The notes: a model not told the origin generated them from the letters alone. Shown: positions 1 to 8,129, numbered from the stretch's first letter. The stretch: 12,626 nucleotides of DNA from an uncultured Eubacterium sp. (GCA_910580075.1 CAJTVR010000114.1:1-12626), one strand, 5' to 3'. Program-made: numbers and translations.

Positions 1-102
1 CAGAAAATTTAGAATTTCTTACTGTTCGCAGGCGGAACAGAAAAAGGAAACAGTGCCTCTGCCCGGCGTCCGGATTATCATCTATTCCTTCCCTCAGCCA
101 GC

Positions 103-1629
103 TCACCTTCTCATAGCTCTTTCAAATTCCTCCTCAATCCCTGCATCAGGTTTTTCTGTCACCAGTGAAACAATAATATTAAACAGCAGCGCAATGAGAA
201 ACGCCGGCAGAAGTTCATAAATATCCCATGCCCCGCCCATTGGCCGTATAAGATATTTCCAGACAAAAATCATAATACCGCCGCTCAGCATGCTGGCGAA
301 AGCACCATAGCGGTTGCTGCGTTTCCAGAACAGTGCGCACAGCATGACCGGGCCAAATGCAGCTCCGAATCCGGCCCATGCAAAACTTACGATACCAAAA
401 ACACTGCTGGAAGGGTCTCTCGCCAGAAAGATAGCAATAATGCTGATTAGCAGGACCGTAACTCTTGCAGCTGCAAGGGATGTTTTTTTGCTCATGCTGA
501 TTCCAAATGTATCGCGAAGCAGGTTCTGTGAAACGCTTGAAGATGCAGCCAGTAACTGGCTGTCTGCTGTAGACATCGTAGCTGCGAGTATGCCTGCGAG
601 GATAATGCCCGCAAGAAGAGCAGCGGCCGCACCCTGTGTGCTTAACAGGTCTGCAATTTTTACAATAATTGTCTCCGAATCGCTGCCGGAAAGCGGGTCA
701 ATTCTGCCGGCTTTGCTTACAGCCAGTCCGCAGATGCCAATAAAAATAGCGACTGCCATAGAAATAACAACCCATACTGTAGCGATGCGTCTGGACAAGG
801 TAAGTTTATCTTCGTCTTCAATAGCCATAAACCGCAGAAGCACGTGAGGCATTCCAAAATAACCCAGACCCCAGGCAAGCATAGAAAAAATCGTAATTAT
901 GCCATAAGGCTTTGCTGCTGAAGCGGCGGCGTCATATGTATTCGTCAGTGATAAATAGCCAGGGAGTGCTTTTGCATTTTCCATAACTGCATCAAAACCG
1001 CCAGCCATATGTCCGCTGAATAATACGACAGTAATCAGAGCAGCTGTCATAACGACACTCTGGATCAGATCCGTTGTAGAAGCTGCCAGAAATCCTCCTA
1101 AAGCTGTATATGCTACAATAATAACAGCACAGATGATCATGGCTGCCAGGTAATCGACGCCAAAAAGTGTGGAAAACAGCTTGCCGCAGGCAGCAAAACC
1201 GCTTGCTGTGTATGGAATAAAAAAGATGACAATAATAATGGCAGCGATGCAGTTGAGCATATTTTTATCATGGTATCTTTTGGAAAAGAAATCAGGAATT
1301 GTAATGGCTCCAATCTGCTGGCTGTAACGGCGTATTTTTTTGGAAATAAAAAACCAGTTCAGCCATGTGCCGAGGACAAGTCCGATTGCTGTCCATGCGG
1401 CATCACATACACCAGAAAGGTACGCAACACCTGGCAGGCCCATCAAGAGCCAGCTGGACATATCGCTGGCTTCTGCACTCATGGCGGTTACGAGAGGACC
1501 GAGCCTTCGTCCGCCGAGATAAAAATCATCAGTAGAGGTGTTCGTTTTGGAAAAACGAAACCCGATTACAATCATAAGGCCGAGATAGCATAAAATAGCG
1601 GCCATAATTAGAATGGATGCTGTATTCAT
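103..1629 (-). CDS. putP: Sodium/proline symporter PutP (SSS family)
   Basis: This 508-residue integral membrane protein has the length and roughly 13 hydrophobic segments expected of the sodium:solute symporter family, and it should import L-proline driven by Na+. The segment SAEASDMSSW at residues 51-60 matches the Na+/proline-binding stretch of E. coli PutP, with D56 and S58 in the positions of D55 and S57. The TTDLIQ signature is at 185-190 and ATMSTADSQ is at 350-358; both are hallmark SSS motifs. The ATG start is supported by an AGGAG box about 7 nt upstream on the minus strand. The gene is transcribed away from everything else at this end, so it is probably monocistronic. No catabolic gene such as putA is visible nearby. 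Substrate identity comes from family similarity; a related amino-acid substrate cannot be excluded. Confidence 0.93.
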   Translation of the reverse strand: MNTASILIMAAILCYLGLMIVIGFRFSKTNTSTDDFYLGGRRLGPLVTAMSAEASDMSSWLLMGLPGVAYLSGVCDAAWTAIGLVLGTWLNWFFISKKIRRYSQQIGAITIPDFFSKRYHDKNMLNCIAAIIIVIFFIPYTASGFAACGKLFSTLFGVDYLAAMIICAVIIVAYTALGGFLAASTTDLIQSVVMTAALITVVLFSGHMAGGFDAVMENAKALPGYLSLTNTYDAAASAAKPYGIITIFSMLAWGLGYFGMPHVLLRFMAIEDEDKLTLSRRIATVWVVISMAVAIFIGICGLAVSKAGRIDPLSGSDSETIIVKIADLLSTQGAAAALLAGIILAGILAATMSTADSQLLAASSSVSQNLLRDTFGISMSKKTSLAAARVTVLLISIIAIFLARDPSSSVFGIVSFAWAGFGAAFGPVMLCALFWKRSNRYGAFASMLSGGIMIFVWKYLIRPMGGAWDIYELLPAFLIALLFNIIVSLVTEKPDAGIEEEFERAMRR

Positions 1630-1909
1630 AATAAACTCCTGTCTGCCGTAACGGCGTGTTTTTCACCGGTCCTTTTAAAGTGTGGCTGTGCAGGGTCTGG
1701 AAGCGTATGCTGTCAGTCTGATGGAATGCACCTTACTGTTTCCAGGTTTCCGTACACTTTAGCCTGATACATTGTTAAATGGACACGATTTGTATAGTAT
1801 ACCATGAAATATTTTGAATTGGAATATATATCTTTAAGTTTTTGAGTATCGCGAAAGAAATGAATATGGCAGGATGTGTGCAAAAAATGATGCAGCACAG
1901 GGCAGAAGA
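1630..1909. other. Divergent intergenic region, putP / rpn-like relic
   Basis: This non-coding stretch lies between two divergent genes. Next to putP it holds the putP Shine-Dalgarno (AGGAG, minus strand) and a small GCCG/CGGC hairpin at 1645-1655 in the presumed putP leader. A weak minus-strand promoter candidate is TTCCAA (1819-1824) and TATACT (1796-1801), 17 bp apart; its -10 is good but its -35 is poor. The middle is AT-rich. I see no RNA gene, repeat family or convincing small coding sequence here. Confidence 0.4.
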
Positions 1910-1918
1910 TGTTATAAT
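1910..1918 (+). promoter_or_regulatory. Extended -10 promoter for the rpn-like relic
   Basis: The sequence TGTTATAAT is a perfect TGn extended -10 element (TG at 1910-1911, TATAAT at 1913-1918). No good -35 hexamer lies 16-18 bp upstream, as is usual for extended -10 promoters. It would start transcription near 1925, about 45 nt before the TTG start of the downstream relic. Confidence 0.55.
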
Positions 1919-1970
1919 ATAAAGAACTATCCGTCTGACCGTAAATATAAAAATGAAAGAAGGTGGAAAA

Positions 1971-2697
1971 TTGGGCAGAAAAGATACTATTACAAAAGAA
2001 TATATGCGCAGTCCTGCAGCTTGCGCACCAGGTGGCAGAAACATCAAAATCACATAAAAAGGAAAGCAGAGAGCATGCAGGCGGGAAGGCTTATAAGCCT
2101 TCTAAAGATGAATACCTGAGCGGGTTTTATAAGACCGATAAGCTGATACCGGTAGTGACGCTGGTTATATTTTATTCAGCGGAAAAATGGGATGGGCCAT
2201 TGACATTACGGGAGATGTATTCTGATGCAGATGATGAGATTATGCAGTATGTTCCAGATTATAAGGTGAATCTCATTACCCCGGAAAATATGCTGGAAGA
2301 AGAAATAGAAGAGTTCCGGTCAAGCCTGAAAGAAGTGCTTTTGTACATTAAATATTCCAGAGACAGGAAAAAGCTGCTGGAAGTGACACAGAAAAATAAA
2401 AATTTCCGTAACCTGGAACGGCTGGCAGCAGAAGTAATTAATGTAACAACAAATTCAAAACTGAAATACCCGAAAGGACAGGAGGCGGTTGATGTGTGTG
2501 CAGCGATAGAAGAGATGAAAATGGATAGCAGAATAAAAGGAAAAATGGAAGGAAAAATAGAAGGAAAAATAGAAGGTTCTGTAGAAGCCTATAGAGAATT
2601 TAACTGTTCGCTGCAGGATACGATTGAGCGTGTGGCAGAAAAATTCAGTCTTTCTTTGCAAAAGGCAGAGGAAGAAGTCAGAAAGTACTGGAAATAA
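1971..2697 (+). pseudogene. Rpn-family PD-(D/E)XK nuclease/transposase, internally deleted
   Basis: The last ~230 codons (from about 2012) encode the C-terminal part of the Rpn recombination-promoting nuclease/'PD-(D/E)XK transposase' family: a conserved FYK..KLIPVVTLVIFY block, WDGP, a YVPDYKVNLI block, and a GK(M/I)EG repeat tail ending in AEKFSLS...AEEEVRKYW. The first 12 codons are in another frame: TTG at 1971 reads M-G-R-K-D-T-I-T-K-E-Y-M, the typical family N-terminus, with a good AGAAGGTGG box 6-8 nt upstream. The two parts are out of frame, and roughly 90 codons that would carry the nuclease active site are missing. CTGCAG at 2014-2019 fits both sides and may be the deletion junction (inference). 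A GTG at 1963 opens the C-terminal frame for 244 codons, so a catalytically dead fragment could still be translated. Family assignment is strong from recalled homologues; the deletion size is an estimate. Confidence 0.8.
2539..2574 (+). repeat. Three 12-bp tandem repeats (GKxEG coding)
   Basis: GGAAAAATGGAA (2539-2550) is followed by two identical copies of GGAAAAATAGAA (2551-2562 and 2563-2574). They encode a G-K-(M/I)-E repeat near the C-terminus of the Rpn-like relic. Such expandable GKIEG tracts are common in this family and are prone to copy-number change by slippage. Confidence 0.85.
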
Positions 2698-2765
2698 TAG
2701 CAGCATGCAGACTTTGGAGCTGTCTGTTAAACGGATTCTCAAATAACAGGAGAAGGAGGAGAAAC

Positions 2766-3092
2766 ATGGACGAATATATTTTAAACCAGGACAGTTCAAT
2801 TCAGCCTGTACTCTGCCAGGTGCGTGATGTGATACGCAAAGCACTGCCTGATGCCCGGGAACGGATAAGCTGGAAGATGCCGACGTTTTGGAGAGAACGT
2901 AATCTGATACATTTTGCGGCACAGAAAAAACATCTGGGACTGTATCCGGGACCGGAGGCGGTGGAACACTTTGCCCCGGTATTGAAAGAGCTTGGGTTTA
3001 AATACAGTAAAGGTGCCATTCAGTTTCCGTATGACAATGTACCAATGGAATTAATTAGTGAGATTGCGCAGTTTTGCGGAAACAGGCCATAA
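2766..3092 (+). CDS. DUF1801 / YdhG-like protein
   Basis: This 108-residue soluble protein resembles the DUF1801 (YdhG/YjbR-like fold) family. Typical features are an early VRDVIRKALPDARERISWKMPTF segment (about residues 19-41), where E-x-I-x-W/Y-K-M-P-x-F is the family core, followed by LIHFAAQKKHLGLYPG (47-62) and the C-terminal K(Y/F)SKGAIQFPYD motif (80-90). It is slightly short for the family, but both ends look natural. A strong GGAGAAGGAGGAG Shine-Dalgarno precedes the ATG. Family members have been discussed as iron-chaperone-like on structural grounds, but no biochemical role can be assigned from the sequence. It stands apart from the envelope cluster by 142 nt that include a plausible promoter, so it may be independently transcribed. 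Confidence 0.85.
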   Translation: MDEYILNQDSSIQPVLCQVRDVIRKALPDARERISWKMPTFWRERNLIHFAAQKKHLGLYPGPEAVEHFAPVLKELGFKYSKGAIQFPYDNVPMELISEIAQFCGNRP

Positions 3093-3166
3093 AAGTTCGG
3101 AGTATTGCGGCAGCTCCTGACGCGGAGGCAGTCCACATATTTCCTGTCGATTATTTCTAAAACTTC

Positions 3167-3195
3167 TTGCGGTATGCCGGAAAATTTGCAATAAT
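3167..3195 (+). promoter_or_regulatory. Possible sigma-A promoter upstream of degV
   Basis: TTGCGG (3167-3172) and AATAAT (3190-3195) are 17 bp apart, 39 nt before the degV start codon. The -10 matches the consensus at 5 of 6 positions, but the -35 matches only in TTG. This would be the head promoter of the degV-to-transglutaminase cluster. Confidence 0.4.
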
Positions 3196-3234
3196 AGGAA
3201 TTAGAAATCAGAGAAAAAAGGAGCATGTACGCTT

Positions 3235-4104
3235 ATGGAAAAGACAGCAGTTGTAACTGACAGCAATTCTGGTATTTCTCAGGAGAAAGCCAGGAAATAT
3301 GGTGTTTTTGTACTGCCAATGCCTTTTTATATAGATGATGAACTTTATCTGGAAGGCCAGACAATTACACACGATGAATTTTTTAAAAAGCAAAAGGCCG
3401 GCAGTATTATTTATACATCGCAGCCAAATCCTGGCAGTGTAACACAGCTGTGGGAGCAGGTACTGGAGCAGTACGAAGAACTTTTGTATATTCCAATGTC
3501 AAGCGGTCTGAGCAGTTCCTGTGATACGGCTATGGCTCTGGCGCAGCAGTATGAGGGGAGAGTTATTGTTGCGGATTTAGGACGTATCTCAGTTACACAG
3601 AAATATGCCGTGCTCGAAGCACGCAGAATGGCTCTGAAAGGACTGGCAGCGCTGGAAATCAGGAATAAACTGCAGTTTGTAAAAGATGAATGTATTATTT
3701 ATCTGACAGTAGATAATCTGAAATATTTAAAACAGGGCGGCCGTATTTCGGCCGGGTCTGCGATGATTGGAAATGTGTTAAATATTAAGCCGCTGCTTTA
3801 TCTGCAGGGAGAAAAAATTGAGGTGGCGGAGAAAGTGCGCGGAGATAAAGCGGTCCGTAAAAAGATGATGCAGGCAGTGCAGCGTGATATTACGGAGCGT
3901 TTTCACGCAACAGGTATGGAAGAGTTTCATCTTGCCTCAGCTGCAAGCATGACATCTGAGGATGCAAAAAAACTGAAAAATAGTTTTGAAGATTATTTTG
4001 GCGTTTTCTGCAGCATGTCTTCGATTCCGCTGAGCATTGCTACTCATCTTGGCTATGGAACCTACGGACTGGCTCTGATTCGCAGAATGGCCCGGGAATT
4101 ATAG
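3235..4104 (+). CDS. DegV family fatty-acid-binding protein
   Basis: This 289-residue protein has the full DegV layout. It has an N-terminal VVTDSNSGIS at residues 6-15, the TSQPNPGSV loop at 61-69 (family TSQPSP), the SSGLSSS motif at 89-95 (family SSGLSGT), and the NLKYLKQGGRIS segment at 161-172 followed by the KPLL strand at 185-188. DegV/FakB-type proteins are cytosolic and bind a single fatty acid; FakB members present it to the kinase FakA for phosphorylation. No fakA is in the window, so whether this copy serves that pathway is unknown. The ATG at 3235 has an AAGGAG box about 11 nt upstream, which is slightly long; no better in-frame start is visible. It is followed after 31 nt by the cysteine-repeat gene, without a terminator, so the two may be cotranscribed. 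Confidence 0.92.
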   Translation: MEKTAVVTDSNSGISQEKARKYGVFVLPMPFYIDDELYLEGQTITHDEFFKKQKAGSIIYTSQPNPGSVTQLWEQVLEQYEELLYIPMSSGLSSSCDTAMALAQQYEGRVIVADLGRISVTQKYAVLEARRMALKGLAALEIRNKLQFVKDECIIYLTVDNLKYLKQGGRISAGSAMIGNVLNIKPLLYLQGEKIEVAEKVRGDKAVRKKMMQAVQRDITERFHATGMEEFHLASAASMTSEDAKKLKNSFEDYFGVFCSMSSIPLSIATHLGYGTYGLALIRRMAREL

Positions 4105-4135
4105 CATATATGAGCGAAAGAGAAGGTGATAAGGT

Positions 4136-4408
4136 GTGCAGAATAGTTTTTGCTATTTAAAAGGCATTGTAGATTGTGAGTCCGGGACGATACAGGACTG
4201 CAATAATAAACGGACAGTCGTCTGTCCGATTGATCAGAAAAAAGTAAACGCAAAACCGAAATTAGCGGTTAAAAAAGTTAGTATAGAAAAGACGGGAGAA
4301 AAAAAGAAAGAGCGGGGTTTTTGTTTTTTGAAAGGCATGGTTGGATGCAGTGCCGGCAGAATACAGGACTGCAATATCAAGCGCGTGACTGTGTGTCCGG
4401 AAGACTGA
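4136..4408 (+). CDS. Small cysteine-repeat protein, function unknown
   Basis: I do not recognise this 90-residue protein. It consists of two copies of a 27-residue unit (residues 5-31 and 62-88; 18 of 27 identical by eye) joined by a lysine-rich linker. Each unit has four cysteines in exact C-x7-C-x7-C-x7-C spacing: C6, C14, C22, C30 and C63, C71, C79, C87. The shared core is C-(Y/F)-L-K-G, G-x-I-Q-D-C-N and V-C-P. There is no signal peptide or membrane segment, so it is probably cytosolic. Even spacing suggests metal or Fe-S binding or ordered disulfides, but no known finger motif fits; this is inference. The start is GTG with AGAAGGTGAT 5-6 nt upstream. Its stop is 14 nt before the muramidase start, whose SD overlaps that gap, arguing for translation in one operon. 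The repeated DNA word ATACAGGACTGCAATA occurs at 4190 and 4361, exactly 57 codons apart, showing an internal duplication. Confidence 0.8.
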   Translation: MQNSFCYLKGIVDCESGTIQDCNNKRTVVCPIDQKKVNAKPKLAVKKVSIEKTGEKKKERGFCFLKGMVGCSAGRIQDCNIKRVTVCPED

Positions 4409-4422
4409 GAATGGAGGGAAAA

Positions 4423-7302
4423 ATGTCATTTAGAAAAAAGAAAATGCTGTCAGCCACTGCAGTATGTCTTGGCATGGCAGTATTTATGACGCAGCAGATT
4501 CCTGCAGCAGCGCTGCTGCAGGAAAGTGAGCTGCAAAAAGAGAAGATCTGGCAGGAAACTGACACGCAGCAGGCAGCAGTCATGCTGAAAGGCAGTTATG
4601 CGGCTGACGCAGAGCAGGAAGCACAAAATCCGGCCGCAGACAGTCCGTCTTATGAGGCGGACTGCGCGGAGCAGTCAGGCAGCATAGATGATACCAGCCA
4701 GAGCATGGATTGGCTGGAAAGAGATATGGAAAGTTCTTTTTCTGACTTAAGCTGTCCGGCAGGGGATATTGCAGATGGCAGCCATGTTCCGGGACAGCCA
4801 TCCGGGGAGCAGGACAGCCATCCGGGGCATGATATGGAAAGTGCCGCTTTGTTTGGGAACCAGCCATCCGGGGATACAGCAGGCGGCAGCCGTGATGCGG
4901 ATCAGCCTGAATATAAAGCAGATGACACTGGACGGGATATGAATCAGGCTGGACAGGAGACGGACCAGATTTCTGTTCCGTCCTCTGTCCAGCCATCCGG
5001 TGCAGAATATATACAGGATGTGAATGGGGAAAATCTGGCAAAAATTCGAGCTAAAAACAGCAGTACGCTGCCAGCCCCGGAGACAGTAAAATCAGAAAAA
5101 ACAGCATATAATGCAGTAACCCTTGGCTGGAGCAGTGTAGAAGATGCAGCAGGATACCGGATTGAATATACATCCAATGAAAAAGATTATATACAAGCAG
5201 GTTCTACGGGAGCAGATATTCTGACCTTTAAATGCAAAAATCTTGTAACTGGCACAAAGTACCGTTTCCGCGTCTGTGCACTGGATAAAAATGGAAAACC
5301 GGGTGAGTATGCTTCTGTTGCGGCAAGGCCTTATCTGAAGAAAACAAAATTTACAGATGTATCTTCTGAAGGACAGGCTGTTTCGCTGGAATGGAAAAAG
5401 GTATCGGGAGCAATGCGCTACGAGCTTTACCGCAAATTAGATGAAGATGAGACATATGAACTGATTGCGCAGACAAAAGAAGTAACATATGAGGATGAAA
5501 CGGTTTTAACCGGGAACAATTATATGTACAGTGTGTGTGCAGTACGTGATGCGGACGGACAGCCGGTGAAAGCAAAACTATCAGATGCCGCAGAGATTTC
5601 ATTAGATGTAGAGACATCTGATATGCAGTTTGAAAGCTGTGAGGCAGCCGGATATCATTCTGCAAAACTGATGTGGCGCAGGGATGCATCTGCATCGGGA
5701 TATTATATTTACCGCAGCGTAAAGGAGACGGGAAACTACCGGAAAATAAAGACAATTACGAGTCCGGATACGCTTACATACACAGATGAAAAAATTGTAC
5801 CCGGCAAGAAATTTTTTTACAAAATATGTTCGTATTATAAGCAGCCGGATCAGACTGTCACAGCCGGGGAGCTGTCTGATCCGGTATCTGTCCAGCCCCG
5901 GGCAGAGGCACCGGTAATGGTGTCAGTGAAAGTGAATGTAGCAAACCGCAGTTTTTCTCTGGAATGGGAACAGCAGGAAGGTGCGTCCGGATACCGCATT
6001 TACAGAAGCACAGAACCAGACGGCGGGTTTAAGAAAATTACAGACAGGCCGAGCGGGACATTTGTCGGCTATGAAGACCGTTCGGTGGCACCGGGAGGAA
6101 CATATTATTACCGGATAAAGGCGATTTATACAAGCGGTTCCTATAAAGGGCTTAGTCAGGCAAGCGACATTATGGAAGGAAACCTGACTCCGTGTGCACC
6201 GATTGGACTTACAGTCAGGCAGACGGATACAGATGTGCTGCAGATAGACTGGAACGAAGCGCCGGGAGCCGGCAGCTATCAACTGTACCGTTCCACATCT
6301 GCAAAAGGAACTTATACCTGCATAGCGAAAGATCTGAAAGAAAATACATATACAGACAGCGGCTGTCTGGACGGGCGTACTTATTATTATAAAGTATCGG
6401 CATCCGGTGCGGGCGGCGAAGGGATTAAATGCAAACCGGTAAGTTTTAAAACAGGCGGAGTTTCGCTGAATACCCGTACGCTGAAAATCTGTACAGGCGT
6501 TTCCAAACCTCTGGAATTTCATACATTCTGTGAAGGAGAGGCGGAATGGACATCAGATAAGCCTCAGATCGCAGAAGTAGACAGCGAAGGAGTCGTAACA
6601 GGAATAGCATATGGCACGGCAAACATTACAGTAACTGTTGGCGGCCAGTCAGCGACAGCTTCTGTTTCGGTGACACCAGGGATTAAAAACGGAATCGATG
6701 TATCCAGATGGCAGGAAGATGTAGACTGGTGCCGTGTCAGAAATTCCGGTATTGATTTTGCTTTTCTGCGTATCAGCAATCATTACCAGGAAGATTATAC
6801 ATTTGAAACGAAATATATGAATGCGTCTTCTGTCGGGATACCGTTAGGCGTATACTGCTACAGCCGTGCGGCTACAGTGGAGGAAGCAAAGGAAGAAGCA
6901 CGTATTGTACTGGAAATATTAAACGGCAGGAAGCTCGAATATCCGATTGCCTTTGACATGGAAGATGCTGTGCATAAATCAAAAACGATGACAAAAGAAA
7001 AGCTGCATCAGATTATGGAAGCATTTAAGCAGGTGATAGAAGATGCAGGGTATGATTTTGTGCTGTACAGTTATCTGTCGTTTTTGAATTCAAATCTGGA
7101 CAAGACAAAGCTGGACGGTATTGATTTGTGGATAGCACGTTACCGGAATGTGGCTCTTGGAACCGGATATAATGGATCTGGAAATGTAAAATACTGGCAG
7201 TATAACAGCGGGCAGTACAGCGGATCTGATTTTCATGTGGACGGTATCACAAATGATGCTGGCGAGCTGTCAGCTGTAGATGTAAATGCAGAGTACGAAT
7301 AG
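4423..7302 (+). CDS. Secreted GH25 muramidase with five fn3 domains and Big_2
   Basis: This is a 959-residue exported wall hydrolase (N-acetylmuramidase, lysozyme type). MSFRKKKMLSATAV followed by a hydrophobic run and AAA is a signal peptide (about residues 1-30). Residues ~35-215 are an acidic, low-complexity linker with QPSG motifs. Five fn3-like repeats follow at about 217-305, 304-400, 402-495, 497-588 and 590-678, most with a YRIYRS/YYYKV pattern, then a Big_2 Ig-like domain (~679-752) with DSEGVVTGIAYGTANI. The C-terminal GH25 domain spans ~756-959: DVSRWQ with D759, and the catalytic FDMED with D845 and E847. There is no LPxTG or transmembrane anchor, so it is probably secreted or held on the wall by its modules. 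The start was set at ATG 4423 because GGAGGG lies 5 nt upstream and the signal peptide begins there; upstream in-frame ATGs at 4321 and 4411 overlap the previous gene or the SD. MurI follows after 28 nt. Confidence 0.93.
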   Translation: MSFRKKKMLSATAVCLGMAVFMTQQIPAAALLQESELQKEKIWQETDTQQAAVMLKGSYAADAEQEAQNPAADSPSYEADCAEQSGSIDDTSQSMDWLERDMESSFSDLSCPAGDIADGSHVPGQPSGEQDSHPGHDMESAALFGNQPSGDTAGGSRDADQPEYKADDTGRDMNQAGQETDQISVPSSVQPSGAEYIQDVNGENLAKIRAKNSSTLPAPETVKSEKTAYNAVTLGWSSVEDAAGYRIEYTSNEKDYIQAGSTGADILTFKCKNLVTGTKYRFRVCALDKNGKPGEYASVAARPYLKKTKFTDVSSEGQAVSLEWKKVSGAMRYELYRKLDEDETYELIAQTKEVTYEDETVLTGNNYMYSVCAVRDADGQPVKAKLSDAAEISLDVETSDMQFESCEAAGYHSAKLMWRRDASASGYYIYRSVKETGNYRKIKTITSPDTLTYTDEKIVPGKKFFYKICSYYKQPDQTVTAGELSDPVSVQPRAEAPVMVSVKVNVANRSFSLEWEQQEGASGYRIYRSTEPDGGFKKITDRPSGTFVGYEDRSVAPGGTYYYRIKAIYTSGSYKGLSQASDIMEGNLTPCAPIGLTVRQTDTDVLQIDWNEAPGAGSYQLYRSTSAKGTYTCIAKDLKENTYTDSGCLDGRTYYYKVSASGAGGEGIKCKPVSFKTGGVSLNTRTLKICTGVSKPLEFHTFCEGEAEWTSDKPQIAEVDSEGVVTGIAYGTANITVTVGGQSATASVSVTPGIKNGIDVSRWQEDVDWCRVRNSGIDFAFLRISNHYQEDYTFETKYMNASSVGIPLGVYCYSRAATVEEAKEEARIVLEILNGRKLEYPIAFDMEDAVHKSKTMTKEKLHQIMEAFKQVIEDAGYDFVLYSYLSFLNSNLDKTKLDGIDLWIARYRNVALGTGYNGSGNVKYWQYNSGQYSGSDFHVDGITNDAGELSAVDVNAEYE
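4792..5000 (+). repeat. Dispersed CAGCCATCCGG repeats in the muramidase linker
   Basis: The word CAGCCATCCGG occurs four times in the linker coding region: within GGACAGCCATCCGGGG at 4792-4807 and again at 4812-4827, then at 4861-4871 and at 4990-5000. The first two copies are 20 nt apart, so they are read in different frames (Q-P-S-G and then S-H-P-G). This shows duplication at the DNA level with little constraint on the peptide. Confidence 0.8.
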
Positions 7303-7330
7303 CAATTCATAAATTCCAGGGGATAAACAG

Positions 7331-8128
7331 ATGGAAGAAATAAAACAAAACCTGGCTGCGGACCGCAACCAGCCTGTCGGAGTGTTTGATTCCGGACTGG
7401 GCGGAATCAGTGTACTAAGGGAATTGTATAAGGTGATGCCGGAAGAAAATTATATTTATTTTGGCGATTCTGTCAATGCCCCGTATGGCACGAAACCGCT
7501 TGAGGAGATCCGCAGACTGACAATCACAAATGTAGATTTTTTGCTGAGACAGGGCGCAAAAGGCATTGTAGTCGCATGTAATACTGCGACTGCTGCTGCT
7601 GTGCGAATTCTTCGCAGCATGTATCCGGATATTCCGCTGGTCGGTATTGAACCGGCGTTAAAGCCGGCGGCTCTTCAGCCGGGGCATCCGACTGTGCTGG
7701 TCATGGCAACACCAATGACGATAGAGGGTGAAAAATATAAAGCGCTGATGGCACGTTATGAACAAAAGGCTGATATTATCGGCCTTCCGTGTCCGGGGCT
7801 GATGGAATTTGTGGAAGCGGGAAATACGCAGGGGGAAGACTTAAAACGGTTTTTGGAAGAGCTGCTTTCACCGTATTTAAGGGAAATCGATTCCATTGTA
7901 CTTGGATGCACGCATTATCCGTTTGTACGCAGAATTATAGAAGAGCTGGCAGGGGAACGGGTCCGTATTTTTGACGGAGGGAATGGTACAGCCAGGGAAA
8001 TGTGCAGACGGCTGACTGAGGCAGGACTCCGCACTTCCCGTACAGAGCCGGGAACTGTCAAATTTGAGAACAGTCTGGTAAAAGAGGAAGAAATTGAATT
8101 AAGCAGGACCTTATTCCAAAAAAAATAG
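7331..8128 (+). CDS. murI: Glutamate racemase MurI
   Basis: This 265-residue cytosolic enzyme interconverts L- and D-glutamate, supplying D-Glu for the peptidoglycan stem peptide. The sequence shows all the family landmarks. The substrate-binding FDSGLGG is at residues 19-25 (D20, S21). PYGTK is at 51-55. The first catalytic cysteine is in ACNTAT (C83) and the second is in GCTHYPF (C193, with H195). Length is typical and both termini look natural. The start ATG has AGGGGA about 7 nt upstream. It lies 28 nt after the GH25 muramidase gene and 66 nt before a secreted transglutaminase-like gene, all on one strand, which links precursor synthesis with wall-active secreted proteins. The intervening hairpin after murI lacks a T-run and so is not a standard terminator. 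Confidence 0.96.
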   Translation: MEEIKQNLAADRNQPVGVFDSGLGGISVLRELYKVMPEENYIYFGDSVNAPYGTKPLEEIRRLTITNVDFLLRQGAKGIVVACNTATAAAVRILRSMYPDIPLVGIEPALKPAALQPGHPTVLVMATPMTIEGEKYKALMARYEQKADIIGLPCPGLMEFVEAGNTQGEDLKRFLEELLSPYLREIDSIVLGCTHYPFVRRIIEELAGERVRIFDGGNGTAREMCRRLTEAGLRTSRTEPGTVKFENSLVKEEEIELSRTLFQKK

Positions 8129-8129
8129 C

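Noticed and set aside
22..40. CTGTTC/GAACAG hairpin downstream of putP as its terminator
   Set aside because: The 6-bp stem is not followed by a T-run on either strand, so there is no support beyond weak pairing. The remaining sequence from 1 to 102 shows nothing recognisable.
314..847. 177-codon plus-strand frame across putP
   Set aside because: It is antisense to well-conserved PutP motifs, has no ribosome binding site and resembles no family.
2455..2922. 155-codon minus-strand frame across 2455-2922
   Set aside because: It spans the Rpn relic tail and the DUF1801 start on the opposite strand, and its F/S/Y-rich tail simply mirrors the GKIEG repeats.
3093..3166. Short open stretch reading IAAAPDAEAVHIFPVDYF
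   Set aside because: It has no start codon or ribosome binding site, and no family could be assigned.
4136..4408. Cysteine-repeat protein as a RiPP precursor or SCIFF peptide
   Set aside because: No radical SAM enzyme, protease or transporter is nearby, the cysteines lie in two folded-looking repeats rather than a leader/core layout, and the spacing differs from SCIFF.
4321..4422. Longer start for the GH25 protein (993 residues from ATG 4321)
   Set aside because: The extension overlaps the cysteine-repeat gene in another frame and reads as non-protein-like sequence before the signal peptide. ATG 4423 has GGAGGG at the right distance and begins a normal signal peptide.
5923..6522. 199-codon minus-strand frame inside the muramidase gene
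   Set aside because: It is antisense to fn3 repeats whose coding frame is clear; there is no recognisable domain or start signal.
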